Assembly: GCA_034433515.1 (NCBI GenBank)
Contig: DAOUAL010000055.1
Location: 23,579-87,578 of the forward strand
Source of the DNA: DAOTXS01 sp034433515
GTDB lineage: Bacteria > Chloroflexota > Anaerolineae > UBA4142
DNA: 64,000 nucleotides
Direction: 5' to 3'
The notes under the pieces are model-generated. The model searched no databases. It had not been told where the DNA came from and saw only the letters and a list, made by a program, of their open reading frames with translations. Within the stretch, counting starts at the first letter, position 1. Every line of letters starts with the position of its first letter. Shown here piece after piece: positions 32,678 through 40,219 of the stretch. The position numbers were made by a program, and so were the translations under genes.

Positions 32678-35521
32678 ATGCCTCGCATCTATGTTGCGCT
32701 CGACACCGAAACGACCGGCTTGCAAGCCGACCGCGACGCGATCATCGAAATCGGTGCGATCAAATTTCGCGGCGATGAACTCTTGGGCGAATGGTCAGCG
32801 CTCGTCAACCCAGGCCGCGCCCTGCCTCACAAAATCGAACGTTTGACCGGCATCACCTCCCGCGAAGTTGCCAACGCGCCGTTGCTCTCCCAGGTTGCCC
32901 CGCAACTTTCACGCTTTATCGGCGAAAATCCGATTGTAGGTCACAACATCCAATTCGATCTGGCGTTTCTTCAACGCCGCGGCATTTCGTTTTCCGCGCC
33001 CGCGCTCGATACATTTGAACTGGCGTGCATCTTGATGCCGTACGCCTCGCGTTACTCGCTGGGCAAGTTGATGGATGAACTCGGCATTGCGTTTCCCACC
33101 CGCCATCGCGCATTGGACGATGCCCGCGCCGTGCGAGCCTTGTTCTGCGCCCTCCTCGAACGCGCGCGCGATTTGGAGGTCAAGGTCATTGAGGAAATTG
33201 CCAAACTTAGCGACAAGTCGAACTGGGCGCTCAAGTTTGCATTCCAAGATATTTTGCGTGACCGCGCGCGCACCGCGTTTGCGCCCGGCACGATTGGCGC
33301 ACAATTGGCGGCAAAGGGTACAACGACCAGCGAGGAAACGCTGGGCTTGCTTTTCTCGCGCGATCGCGACGAACGTCCACTCAAACCCAAAGCGCATAAT
33401 GACCCGCTCGATGTGGACGCGCTGGCACATTTGTTGGAACCCGAGGGTTTGTTCGCCCAAGCGTTCGAGGGGTACGAGCATCGTCCGCAACAAATCGAAA
33501 TGTTGCGCGCGGTTGCCAATGCCTTCAACGACGACGCAACGCTCTTGGTCGAAGCCGGCACCGGTACCGGCAAATCACTCGCGTACTTGATTCCGGCAAT
33601 TTATTGGGCGGTGCAGAATAATCAGCGCGTCGTCATCTCGACGAACACGATCAACTTGCAAGATCAACTCTATCTCAAAGACATTCCTGATTTGCGCAAG
33701 GTCTTGCCCTTTGAGTTCAAAGCCGCGTTGCTCAAAGGTCGCTCAAATTACCTGTGCCGCCATCGGTTCGAGTCGTTGCGCAAAAGCGAAAAACTCGACA
33801 ACGATCAAGTGCGCGTGCTTGCCAAAGTGTTGGCGTGGTTGCCCTCCACTGCCACCGGCGACAGCGCAGAATTGATCTTGATGGGTCCCGCCGAAAATGC
33901 AGTGTGGTCGCGCATCGCCAGCGATGCCGATCATTGCTCGGCGGAGCGTTGTCAATTCCAACAAGAAGGCAAATGCTTTTTCTATCGCGCGCGCGAACGC
34001 GCCGAGAGTGCGCACGTCATCATCGTCAATCACGCGCTCCTGCTCTCCGATGTGGCAACCGAAAATCACGTGTTGCCGGAATACAAGTATTTGGTCGTGG
34101 ACGAAGCGCATCACTTGGAGGCACGCGCGACCGATGCGTTGTCGTTCGAAGCCTCGAGTTCAAGTTTAGAATTGTTGTTGCGAGGATTAGCGAACGAGCG
34201 CGGCGGATTGATTGGCAATCTGGCCGGCGCGTTGCGCCATTCCGATCTGCCGCCGCAGCTCAAGAGCGAGGTGCAAAACATTTTTAATGATGTTGCCGAT
34301 GATGTGGAACGCGCGCTGCGGGGGGTGTACGATTTCTTTATGGCGTTGGAAAAATTTTTGGATGCGCAAGAATCATCCCCCGGCGAAAACGATAGCGCGT
34401 ACGATCGGCAAATTCGTTTGACGCCCACGCGCCGCGCGCAACCGGCGTGGAGTAATATTGAGATTGCTTGGGACGATTTTGGCGCGCGCCTGCGCCAGGT
34501 GCGCGAGGGAATGGAACGCATTTACAAAACGTGGCAAGACCTAGACGATTCTGAGGTGCCCAGCCATTACGATCTCTTGCAAGAACTCGCCGCGGCGATG
34601 CGACGCGTGAGTGAAACGCGCGCGCAATTAGAAGCACTTGTAACCAAGCCGCAAGCGAACGGCATTTATTGGGCAGAGATCAACAAGAACAATCGCAACA
34701 TCTCGTTGCACGTCGCACCCTTGTACGTCGGCGAGTTACTTCAAAAGCAATTGTTCGCCGGCAAAAGCGCGACGATTCTCACATCGGCGACGTTGTGTGT
34801 GGACAAATCGTTCGCGCACATCAAATCACGTTTGGGCATTGGCGATTGGGCAGACGAACTCGCCGTCGGCTCGCCCTTCGATTATGCGAACGCGGCGATG
34901 GTGTACGTTCCCACCGATATGCCGGAACCCGGGCAACCCGGCTACCAAAAAGCCGTCGAAGCCGCGCTGATTGACTTGTTGCGCGCAACGCAGGGCCGCG
35001 CCCTTGTACTGTTCACTTCCATCTCGCAACTCAACGCCACCTACCGCGCGATCACACGCCCGCTTGAAGAAGATGGCATTGTGGTCATCGCGCAAAATCT
35101 GGATGGCTCGCGCCGCCAAGTGTTGGAGACATTCAAGACGCAGGAGAAAACCGTCTTGCTCGGCACAAAATCATTTTGGGAAGGCGTGGACGTGGTGGGC
35201 GAGGCGTTATCGTGTTTGGTGATTGCCCGTTTGCCATTCTCGGTACCGAGCGATCCCATTTTCGCCGCGCGCAGTGAAACGTTCGAGGATTCGTTCAGCA
35301 AGTATGCCGTGCCAGAAGCGGTGCTGCGTTTTCGGCAAGGGTTCGGACGCTTGATTCGCAGCAAGAATGATCGCGGCATTGTCGTGGTGCTGGACAAGCG
35401 CGTGCTGTCGAAGTCGTACGGGCGGATGTTCATCGAGTCATTGCCGCCGGTCTCCAAGCGTCAAGGACCGCTCAAAGAGTTGCCCCAGTTTGCCGCCCAG
35501 TGGATTGACGGGGAGCCGTGA
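32678..35521 (+). CDS. dinG: DnaQ-like exonuclease fused to DinG-type helicase
   Basis: The 947-residue protein joins a DEDD 3'-5' exonuclease (ALDTETTGLQADRDAIIEIG at residues 7-26, HNIQFDLAFL, HRALDDARA) to an XPD/DinG superfamily 2 helicase. The helicase part shows VEAGTGTGKSLAYLIPA (Walker A, about residue 290), VVDEAHHLE (DEAH box), and motifs V/VI in GTKSFWEGVDVVGEAL and RFRQGFGRLIRSKND. Four Cys (NYLC, CSAERC, GKC) sit between motifs Ia and II, as in iron-sulfur helicases. It probably resolves R-loops or DNA repair intermediates. The fused form recalls Firmicute DinG, which lacks the cluster. Confidence 0.92.
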   Translation: MPRIYVALDTETTGLQADRDAIIEIGAIKFRGDELLGEWSALVNPGRALPHKIERLTGITSREVANAPLLSQVAPQLSRFIGENPIVGHNIQFDLAFLQRRGISFSAPALDTFELACILMPYASRYSLGKLMDELGIAFPTRHRALDDARAVRALFCALLERARDLEVKVIEEIAKLSDKSNWALKFAFQDILRDRARTAFAPGTIGAQLAAKGTTTSEETLGLLFSRDRDERPLKPKAHNDPLDVDALAHLLEPEGLFAQAFEGYEHRPQQIEMLRAVANAFNDDATLLVEAGTGTGKSLAYLIPAIYWAVQNNQRVVISTNTINLQDQLYLKDIPDLRKVLPFEFKAALLKGRSNYLCRHRFESLRKSEKLDNDQVRVLAKVLAWLPSTATGDSAELILMGPAENAVWSRIASDADHCSAERCQFQQEGKCFFYRARERAESAHVIIVNHALLLSDVATENHVLPEYKYLVVDEAHHLEARATDALSFEASSSSLELLLRGLANERGGLIGNLAGALRHSDLPPQLKSEVQNIFNDVADDVERALRGVYDFFMALEKFLDAQESSPGENDSAYDRQIRLTPTRRAQPAWSNIEIAWDDFGARLRQVREGMERIYKTWQDLDDSEVPSHYDLLQELAAAMRRVSETRAQLEALVTKPQANGIYWAEINKNNRNISLHVAPLYVGELLQKQLFAGKSATILTSATLCVDKSFAHIKSRLGIGDWADELAVGSPFDYANAAMVYVPTDMPEPGQPGYQKAVEAALIDLLRATQGRALVLFTSISQLNATYRAITRPLEEDGIVVIAQNLDGSRRQVLETFKTQEKTVLLGTKSFWEGVDVVGEALSCLVIARLPFSVPSDPIFAARSETFEDSFSKYAVPEAVLRFRQGFGRLIRSKNDRGIVVVLDKRVLSKSYGRMFIESLPPVSKRQGPLKELPQFAAQWIDGEP

Positions 35522-35580
35522 GCCGGAGGTTCAATGAGCCAAACAATCGCCTCAAGCGGAAATGTGGCTCATTGGTTGAG

Positions 35581-36363
35581 TTACGCGACTCGTTCACCCG
35601 GCAACGGCGGTCCGCCGGCGTACACCTCTTGCACGCGAATTTTCCCTCGCGCGTCCCACTGACCTTTCACCTGATACGAAATCGCTTCGAACGTCAGAAT
35701 GTTCGTCGCCACTTGGGCGCCAGCGGGTGGTCGCGGCAGTTTCGATAAAGTGTGGCAAATCAAATGTTGCGCGCCGGCCGGTTGCATCGAAAGCGCCGGC
35801 ACTACAATCGGATAACCATCCTCCCCCAGCCACGCGAGCACTTTGACCGCCATCATTTTCGCAAATTCGTTTTGGACTTGGGGCGGCATCACCACGCCGT
35901 CGTTTGTGTCTGATGTTCTCAATCCGGCGATACGCGCGCGCAAAAAATCGGTCATCACTTGGAGTTTGGAAATCGCAAAGGTGTTTTCGACCGAGCGCAC
36001 GCGAATGATGCCGGCATCACGAATACCGGTGTATGCATTGTAGCGCAAGAGCGAGCCGCTCATCACCTTGTCCACATACGCCCCCGTGCGCTGAAACTCG
36101 ATGAAATCGCCTTTGAGTATCCAACCGCGCAGTTCCGGCGTGATCACCAGAATCCCCACGCGTGCATCCTCTTTAAGGTTACGAATGCTTTTGCGCAACA
36201 AAAAGTTGCCGAAGAAAACGGTATCCGGTTGATCGTCGGCAGGCTGCAGCGAAATGCACGGCACGACGTTCGGCACGCCGGCAAGGTTCCGGGTCGCCAA
36301 AAATTTCGGCGTCATTTCGCCGCGCAGGGCATCGAGTAATCCAGCGTGTTGTTCGAGTATCAT
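35581..36363 (-). CDS. Pyridoxamine-5'-phosphate-oxidase-like split-barrel protein
   Basis: The 260-residue protein looks like a flavin- or ligand-binding split barrel. MTPKFLATRNLAGVPNVVPC opens a first barrel, with ARVGILVITPELRGWILKGDFIEFQ as the typical central strands. A second, similar segment begins near residue 170 (VLAWLGEDGYPIVVPALSMQ), so the protein may be an internal duplication. Such proteins act as FMN-dependent oxidoreductases or cofactor carriers. It follows the GRE activase on the same strand, 70 bp downstream across a heptamer hairpin. The substrate is unknown. Confidence 0.7.
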   Translation of the reverse strand: MILEQHAGLLDALRGEMTPKFLATRNLAGVPNVVPCISLQPADDQPDTVFFGNFLLRKSIRNLKEDARVGILVITPELRGWILKGDFIEFQRTGAYVDKVMSGSLLRYNAYTGIRDAGIIRVRSVENTFAISKLQVMTDFLRARIAGLRTSDTNDGVVMPPQVQNEFAKMMAVKVLAWLGEDGYPIVVPALSMQPAGAQHLICHTLSKLPRPPAGAQVATNILTFEAISYQVKGQWDARGKIRVQEVYAGGPPLPGERVA

Positions 36364-36378
36364 AGGTTCCTCCCTATC

Positions 36379-36455
36379 AAAGTATAAAGTATGAAGGCAG
36401 AAGGATGAAAGGGGTAAATTCGTCTTTCATCCTTCATACCTCCGACTTTATACTT
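36379..36455. repeat. Heptamer-period tract forming a large hairpin
   Basis: Eleven contiguous 7-mers (AAAGTAT, AAAGTAT, GAAGGCA, GAAGGAT and onward to CCGACTT, TATACTT). The left half is nearly the reverse complement of the right half, so the whole 77 bp can fold. The right end reaches into the last codons of the GRE activase. Confidence 0.6.
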
Positions 36456-37372
36456 GATCGTGTCGCTCCTGACCATCGCGCCACCGGCACAATCGCGTGC
36501 GCCACACGCCACACCGATTCCATTTCATCGCGCGTGAACAGCGGCACATTTTCCAATTCGTACGGCAAATCGAGCCGATGATACTTGGGCTTGCCCAGAT
36601 TGGTGTACGCGAGCAAATCCCAGCGTTCGACCGTCGGCAATTCGTCGCGGATGAATCGCGCAATGGATTCGATGTTCACGCGGTCGTCGGTGTAGCCCGG
36701 GATAATCGGCGTGCGAATCCACATCGGCACACCGCGCAGCGATAGCAAACGCGCGTTGTTGAGAAGCAATTCATTGCCAACGCCGGTCGCGGCGCGATGC
36801 CGTTCGCCGTCCATCATTTTCAAATCGAACAGCGCAAGGTCAACCCATTTGATTACGCGTTGATACCGTTCTGCCGACACCGCGCCGCACGTATCGAGCG
36901 CGATGTGCAAGCCAGCATCTTTCAAGCGCGGCAGAATCTCGCAGAGAAAATCGGTTTGCATCATCGGCTCGCCGCCACTGAACGTGATGCCGCCGCCGGA
37001 GGTTTCATAGAACACTTTATCTTTGAGCAACTCGGCAATCAATTCATCCGCTGTCCACTCTTTGCCGATGATTTCGAGCGCGGATGCCGGACACGCTTCG
37101 GCACATTTGCCGCACACGGTACAGCGTTTGCGATCAATCAACATTCCGCTGGGTGTGAGCATCAGCGCGTTCTCGGGACACACACGCAGACATTCACGCG
37201 CGGCGATGCAGCGCGCATCGTACCACACCAAATCGAGATGCGGCGACGCGCCTTCCGGGTTATGACACCACACGCAGCGCAGCGGACATCCTTTCATAAA
37301 CACGGTTGTGCGAATGCCGGGTCCGTCTTCGGTGCTGAATTGTTGGATGTTGAAAGTGAGTGCGGTGAGCAT
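36434..37372 (-). CDS. Glycyl-radical enzyme activating enzyme (radical SAM)
   Basis: The 312-residue protein is a PflA/GRE-activase. The radical SAM motif is FMKGCPLRCVWCHNP (CxxxCxxC) near residue 30. An inserted ferredoxin-like region carries CIAARECLRVCP and CTVCGKCAEACP, then GGGITFSGGEPMMQ. It makes the glycyl radical on its partner, here most likely the GRE at 40220-42595. The first inserted cluster has only three Cys of the usual four, an oddity. The ATG at 37372 is preferred (GGAG upstream). Its last codons lie in the heptamer hairpin, so the C-terminus has been altered by the repeat. Confidence 0.9.
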   Translation of the reverse strand: MLTALTFNIQQFSTEDGPGIRTTVFMKGCPLRCVWCHNPEGASPHLDLVWYDARCIAARECLRVCPENALMLTPSGMLIDRKRCTVCGKCAEACPASALEIIGKEWTADELIAELLKDKVFYETSGGGITFSGGEPMMQTDFLCEILPRLKDAGLHIALDTCGAVSAERYQRVIKWVDLALFDLKMMDGERHRAATGVGNELLLNNARLLSLRGVPMWIRTPIIPGYTDDRVNIESIARFIRDELPTVERWDLLAYTNLGKPKYHRLDLPYELENVPLFTRDEMESVWRVAHAIVPVARWSGATRSSIKSEV

Positions 37373-37377
37373 TGAAT

Positions 37378-39417
37378 TTAGCGTCTCCACGCGGGACCTA
37401 ATTCACCTTGGGTGCCAACGTGCGGCACGCTCCATTCCTCATCGGTGCCCATATCGCGAATGATGATGTGTGGCATCGTTCCTTCGATGTGTGCGTGGGC
37501 AAAGAATCGCCACGAAGAACACGCGGGTTGGCAGTTGTCCTTGTTGTCCGGATGCCGGGTCAATTGTCGCACGTTACTGCCATCGCGATTCATCGAATAG
37601 ACTTCGAGATGACCATTTCGTTTCGAGTGGAAAAGAATTTGATCGCCGAGCATAAAACAGGGGCTTTCATCCTCGACTGAATTGTTCGTCAAGCGCCGCT
37701 GATGCGTGCCGTCTGCATTGGCAATGTAGATTTCGGCGTTGCCATCGCGGTACGATACAAAGGTGATCCAATCGAACCCGGTTGAAATTTGGGGCGCGAA
37801 ATTATAGTTGGGCATCTCGGCAAGTTTGCGTTGATTGCTTCCATCAACATTCATCACATAGATTTTGGTTTCGCCTTCGCGTTCGGACGCAAAGATGATT
37901 CTTGTTCCATCCGGGGAAAATGCCGGCTGAAACGATGGCTTGTTCCCCAAAGTCAACTGCCGAATATTTTTGCCGTTCGCGTCCATCGTAAAAATTTGCG
38001 TGACGCCGCCCACCGCCGATTCAAATGCAATCAACTTGCCGTGCGGTGCGATTGCAGGATGCCAAGCGTTCAGTATTGGCGTGAGGAGAATCGGCGTCTC
38101 GCCTTTTTTGACATCACGCAATCCGTAAATTCTTCGCACGTTGTTGCCCATATCCGCTGTGAACGCAAAATCAATCGCATCAGTGCTGGGCGCGCCGGTG
38201 GGGGTGCGCGTTCGTGTCGGCGTTGGTGTGCGCGTGCGCGTAGTGGTTACGTCGGCTGGCGGTGTTTTGGTAATCGGAGGTGCGGGGTTGATAGACCACA
38301 GGACGATCGTTCCGTTTTCCAGACCGCAGACTATGGTCGAACCATCGCGCGATATCGCAATGCTCCACACAGGCGCGGAGTGTCCAGTCAACGTATAGAG
38401 TTTAGTGGCTTGGTCGTAAATGCTTACTTGGGTCTTGTCCTGTCCAACAGTTGCGATGATGAGTCCAGCAGAACTCCACTGCAACGCCGTTCTGGATTTC
38501 TCTGGCAATGTGAATGGCTTGATTTCCTTCCCGGTCTGGGCGTCAACAATGGTGTATTTACCAGCCCAAGCGTGAGTGCCGACCAGAACGATCTGGGAGC
38601 CATCCGGCGACCAATTTCCGTACGCATATCCTTGCCACGAAAGTTGTGGTTTGCCTGTTTGCAGGTCCCAAACGATGACTTTAGCATGGGGTGGGACATT
38701 GTTGATCGAGCCGAGTTCTTCTGCGCCGGAAAGAAGTCGTGTGCCGTCCGGCGACCAGTTGGCGTGCCACGCGTTATAAGTATGTCCTTGCAACGCGCGT
38801 AACAGCGTGCCGGTCTTGGCATCTCGCAACAATACTCTACCGTCAATATGTCCAACTGCCAGCGTTTTCCCGTCCGGAGACCAATCTTCCGGGAATTGCA
38901 TATTACCCGATGAAGACTTGGCGGTAGGAAGATAGGCGAATGTTCGTAATGTGGCACACGTTTTAGCGTCTGCCACGCTGGGAGCATCGTGTACGTCGTG
39001 CGCGTTGAAGAAAACGAATTGCCCATCGGGTGACCACACCAACTCTGTCCAGCCGCTCCTTTCCAACGCGCATGGAGGTTGATCCGTCGCCAAGTTCCAG
39101 AGGTACCATCTGTCCTTTGAAAACGAAGCCAGTCGTGTCCCGTCGGGAGCAAGAGACACGGTTGCTTGCTCCTTCTGCGCGCTTTCTAGCACGCGCAGGC
39201 GCACGGGCTGTGGTTTGATCGGCAACGCCGTGACACTGGGAGTGGAGGTTGCTATTGTGTTTGGTGTGCCGGTGGCTGGCGCGATCGTTGGTGCGGAATT
39301 TGACGCAGGCGCGGTAGCGCTGGGCATGGGAATTGTTGCGGGCGCGCACGCCGAGATGCATACGGCAATAATCGTGGTGATGATGAATGTTGTAGAGCGA
39401 AGATGAACAGAGTGCAT
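37378..39417 (-). CDS. Lipoprotein with WD40-like and TolB-like beta-propellers
   Basis: The 679-residue protein begins with a signal peptide ending in AVCISACAP (lipobox-like, Cys). A Pro/Thr/Ala-rich linker leads to a WD40-type propeller with repeated LVWSPDGQFVFFNA, DWSPDGKTLAVGH and ANWSPDGTRLLSG units (to about residue 390). After a second low-complexity linker (TRTRTPTPTRTRTPT), TolB/PD40-type repeats (AFSPDGTRIIFASEREGETK, SYRDGNAEIYIANADG) form another propeller. It lies 5 bp before the GRE activase on the same strand. Its role, probably binding or sensing at the cell surface, is not clear. The ATG at 39417 follows GAGG; 39429 is an alternative. Confidence 0.85.
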   Translation of the reverse strand: MHSVHLRSTTFIITTIIAVCISACAPATIPMPSATAPASNSAPTIAPATGTPNTIATSTPSVTALPIKPQPVRLRVLESAQKEQATVSLAPDGTRLASFSKDRWYLWNLATDQPPCALERSGWTELVWSPDGQFVFFNAHDVHDAPSVADAKTCATLRTFAYLPTAKSSSGNMQFPEDWSPDGKTLAVGHIDGRVLLRDAKTGTLLRALQGHTYNAWHANWSPDGTRLLSGAEELGSINNVPPHAKVIVWDLQTGKPQLSWQGYAYGNWSPDGSQIVLVGTHAWAGKYTIVDAQTGKEIKPFTLPEKSRTALQWSSAGLIIATVGQDKTQVSIYDQATKLYTLTGHSAPVWSIAISRDGSTIVCGLENGTIVLWSINPAPPITKTPPADVTTTRTRTPTPTRTRTPTGAPSTDAIDFAFTADMGNNVRRIYGLRDVKKGETPILLTPILNAWHPAIAPHGKLIAFESAVGGVTQIFTMDANGKNIRQLTLGNKPSFQPAFSPDGTRIIFASEREGETKIYVMNVDGSNQRKLAEMPNYNFAPQISTGFDWITFVSYRDGNAEIYIANADGTHQRRLTNNSVEDESPCFMLGDQILFHSKRNGHLEVYSMNRDGSNVRQLTRHPDNKDNCQPACSSWRFFAHAHIEGTMPHIIIRDMGTDEEWSVPHVGTQGELGPAWRR

Positions 39418-39435
39418 TGTTTGCCTCATTGGGTT

Positions 39436-39537
39436 TTACAACCGATGACTCTCCCGCGCGATAATCTCGTCCTGAATCTCCTTGCCCAGCCCCACAAAGT
39501 ACGCGTTGTAGCCCGTCACACGCACGAGCAAATTGCG
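39436..39537 (-). pseudogene. 3' relic of a second glycyl-radical enzyme gene
   Basis: These 102 bp encode the last 33 residues and stop of a GRE, including the glycyl-radical motif RVTGYNAYFVGLGKE. The encoded amino acids are identical to the end of the intact GRE at 40220-40321, yet five sense-codon differences exist, all at third positions, plus TAA instead of TGA. That pattern indicates a former paralogue kept under selection, not a fresh copy. The homology stops one base before the HepT stop codon, so the rest of the gene was replaced by or lost next to the HepT/MntA cassette. Confidence 0.85.
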
Positions 39538-39538
39538 C

Positions 39539-39886
39539 TCATTTTTTCTGCAAGTCTCGCAGGATCTGTTCGATCAGTGGCTGTAAAATTGGAATGCGCT
39601 CCTTGACTACCAGCCAAACCGTTTCTTTGTCCACACCAAAATAGAAATGGATCACCTTGTCGCGCATCCCAGCCATTTCTTTCCAAGGAACTTGCGGATA
39701 TTTGGCGCGAATCTCTTCGGGGACATTCTTTGCCGCTTCGCCAATGATTTCGATCGAGCGCAGAACGGCATTGACCGTTCGTTTGTCGGCAGCGAATTGC
39801 TCGTAGGACATTCCCCGAATGAACTCGCTGGCATCCTGCATATTTTCCAAAATGTCTTTGACGTACAGCGATGTGTTTCGACTCAT
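39539..39886 (-). CDS. HepT-like ribonuclease toxin (DUF86)
   Basis: The 115-residue protein matches HepT toxins of type VII HepT/MntA systems. The helical bundle includes NAVLRSIEIIGEAAKNVP, and the Rx4-6H catalytic motif appears as MRDKVIHFYFGVD. HepT cleaves RNA; MntA adds AMP to a nearby Tyr (HxY) to silence it, and HFYFG fits that site. Its start overlaps the antitoxin gene by ATGA. Its stop abuts the GRE relic. Confidence 0.9.
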   Translation of the reverse strand: MSRNTSLYVKDILENMQDASEFIRGMSYEQFAADKRTVNAVLRSIEIIGEAAKNVPEEIRAKYPQVPWKEMAGMRDKVIHFYFGVDKETVWLVVKERIPILQPLIEQILRDLQKK

Positions 39887-40176
39887 ACGGCAACTGCCTC
39901 CCGGAGAATGGCTTCGCGCAATTCGGCGCGCACATCGCGTTGTGGCACAAGATCAACTTTGATTCCCAAAACCTCTGTCAGATAGATTTCCGCGCCGACG
40001 AGTTCCAACAGACTGATCGGGCGGATAATTTCGACCAACAAATCCAAATCGCTCTGGCTTGCCTGTTCGCCCCGCACGTACGATCCAAAAACGGCGACGA
40101 CACCGATACCGTATTTTTGCGCCAATGTATCGTTGTGTTGCTTGATAATGCTCTTGATTTCAGCCAGTGTTTTCAT
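39883..40176 (-). CDS. MntA-type nucleotidyltransferase antitoxin
   Basis: The 97-residue minimal nucleotidyltransferase has the signature GSYVRGEQASQSDLDLLV (GSx10DxD) near residue 32, with an internal Asp in KVDLVPQRD as the third acidic residue. It adenylylates HepT to neutralise it. The ATG at 40176 follows a G-rich ribosome site; a start two codons upstream is possible. It is coupled to hepT and lies 43 bp after the intact GRE gene. Confidence 0.9.
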   Translation of the reverse strand: MKTLAEIKSIIKQHNDTLAQKYGIGVVAVFGSYVRGEQASQSDLDLLVEIIRPISLLELVGAEIYLTEVLGIKVDLVPQRDVRAELREAILREAVAV

Positions 40177-40219
40177 ATTCACCCCCCACAGCTATACCAC
40201 AATTCGCGTGATTCGGGGC

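Noticed and set aside
36379..36455. CRISPR-like repeat array
   Set aside because: The units are 7 bp, degenerate and without spacers; there are no cas genes in the window.
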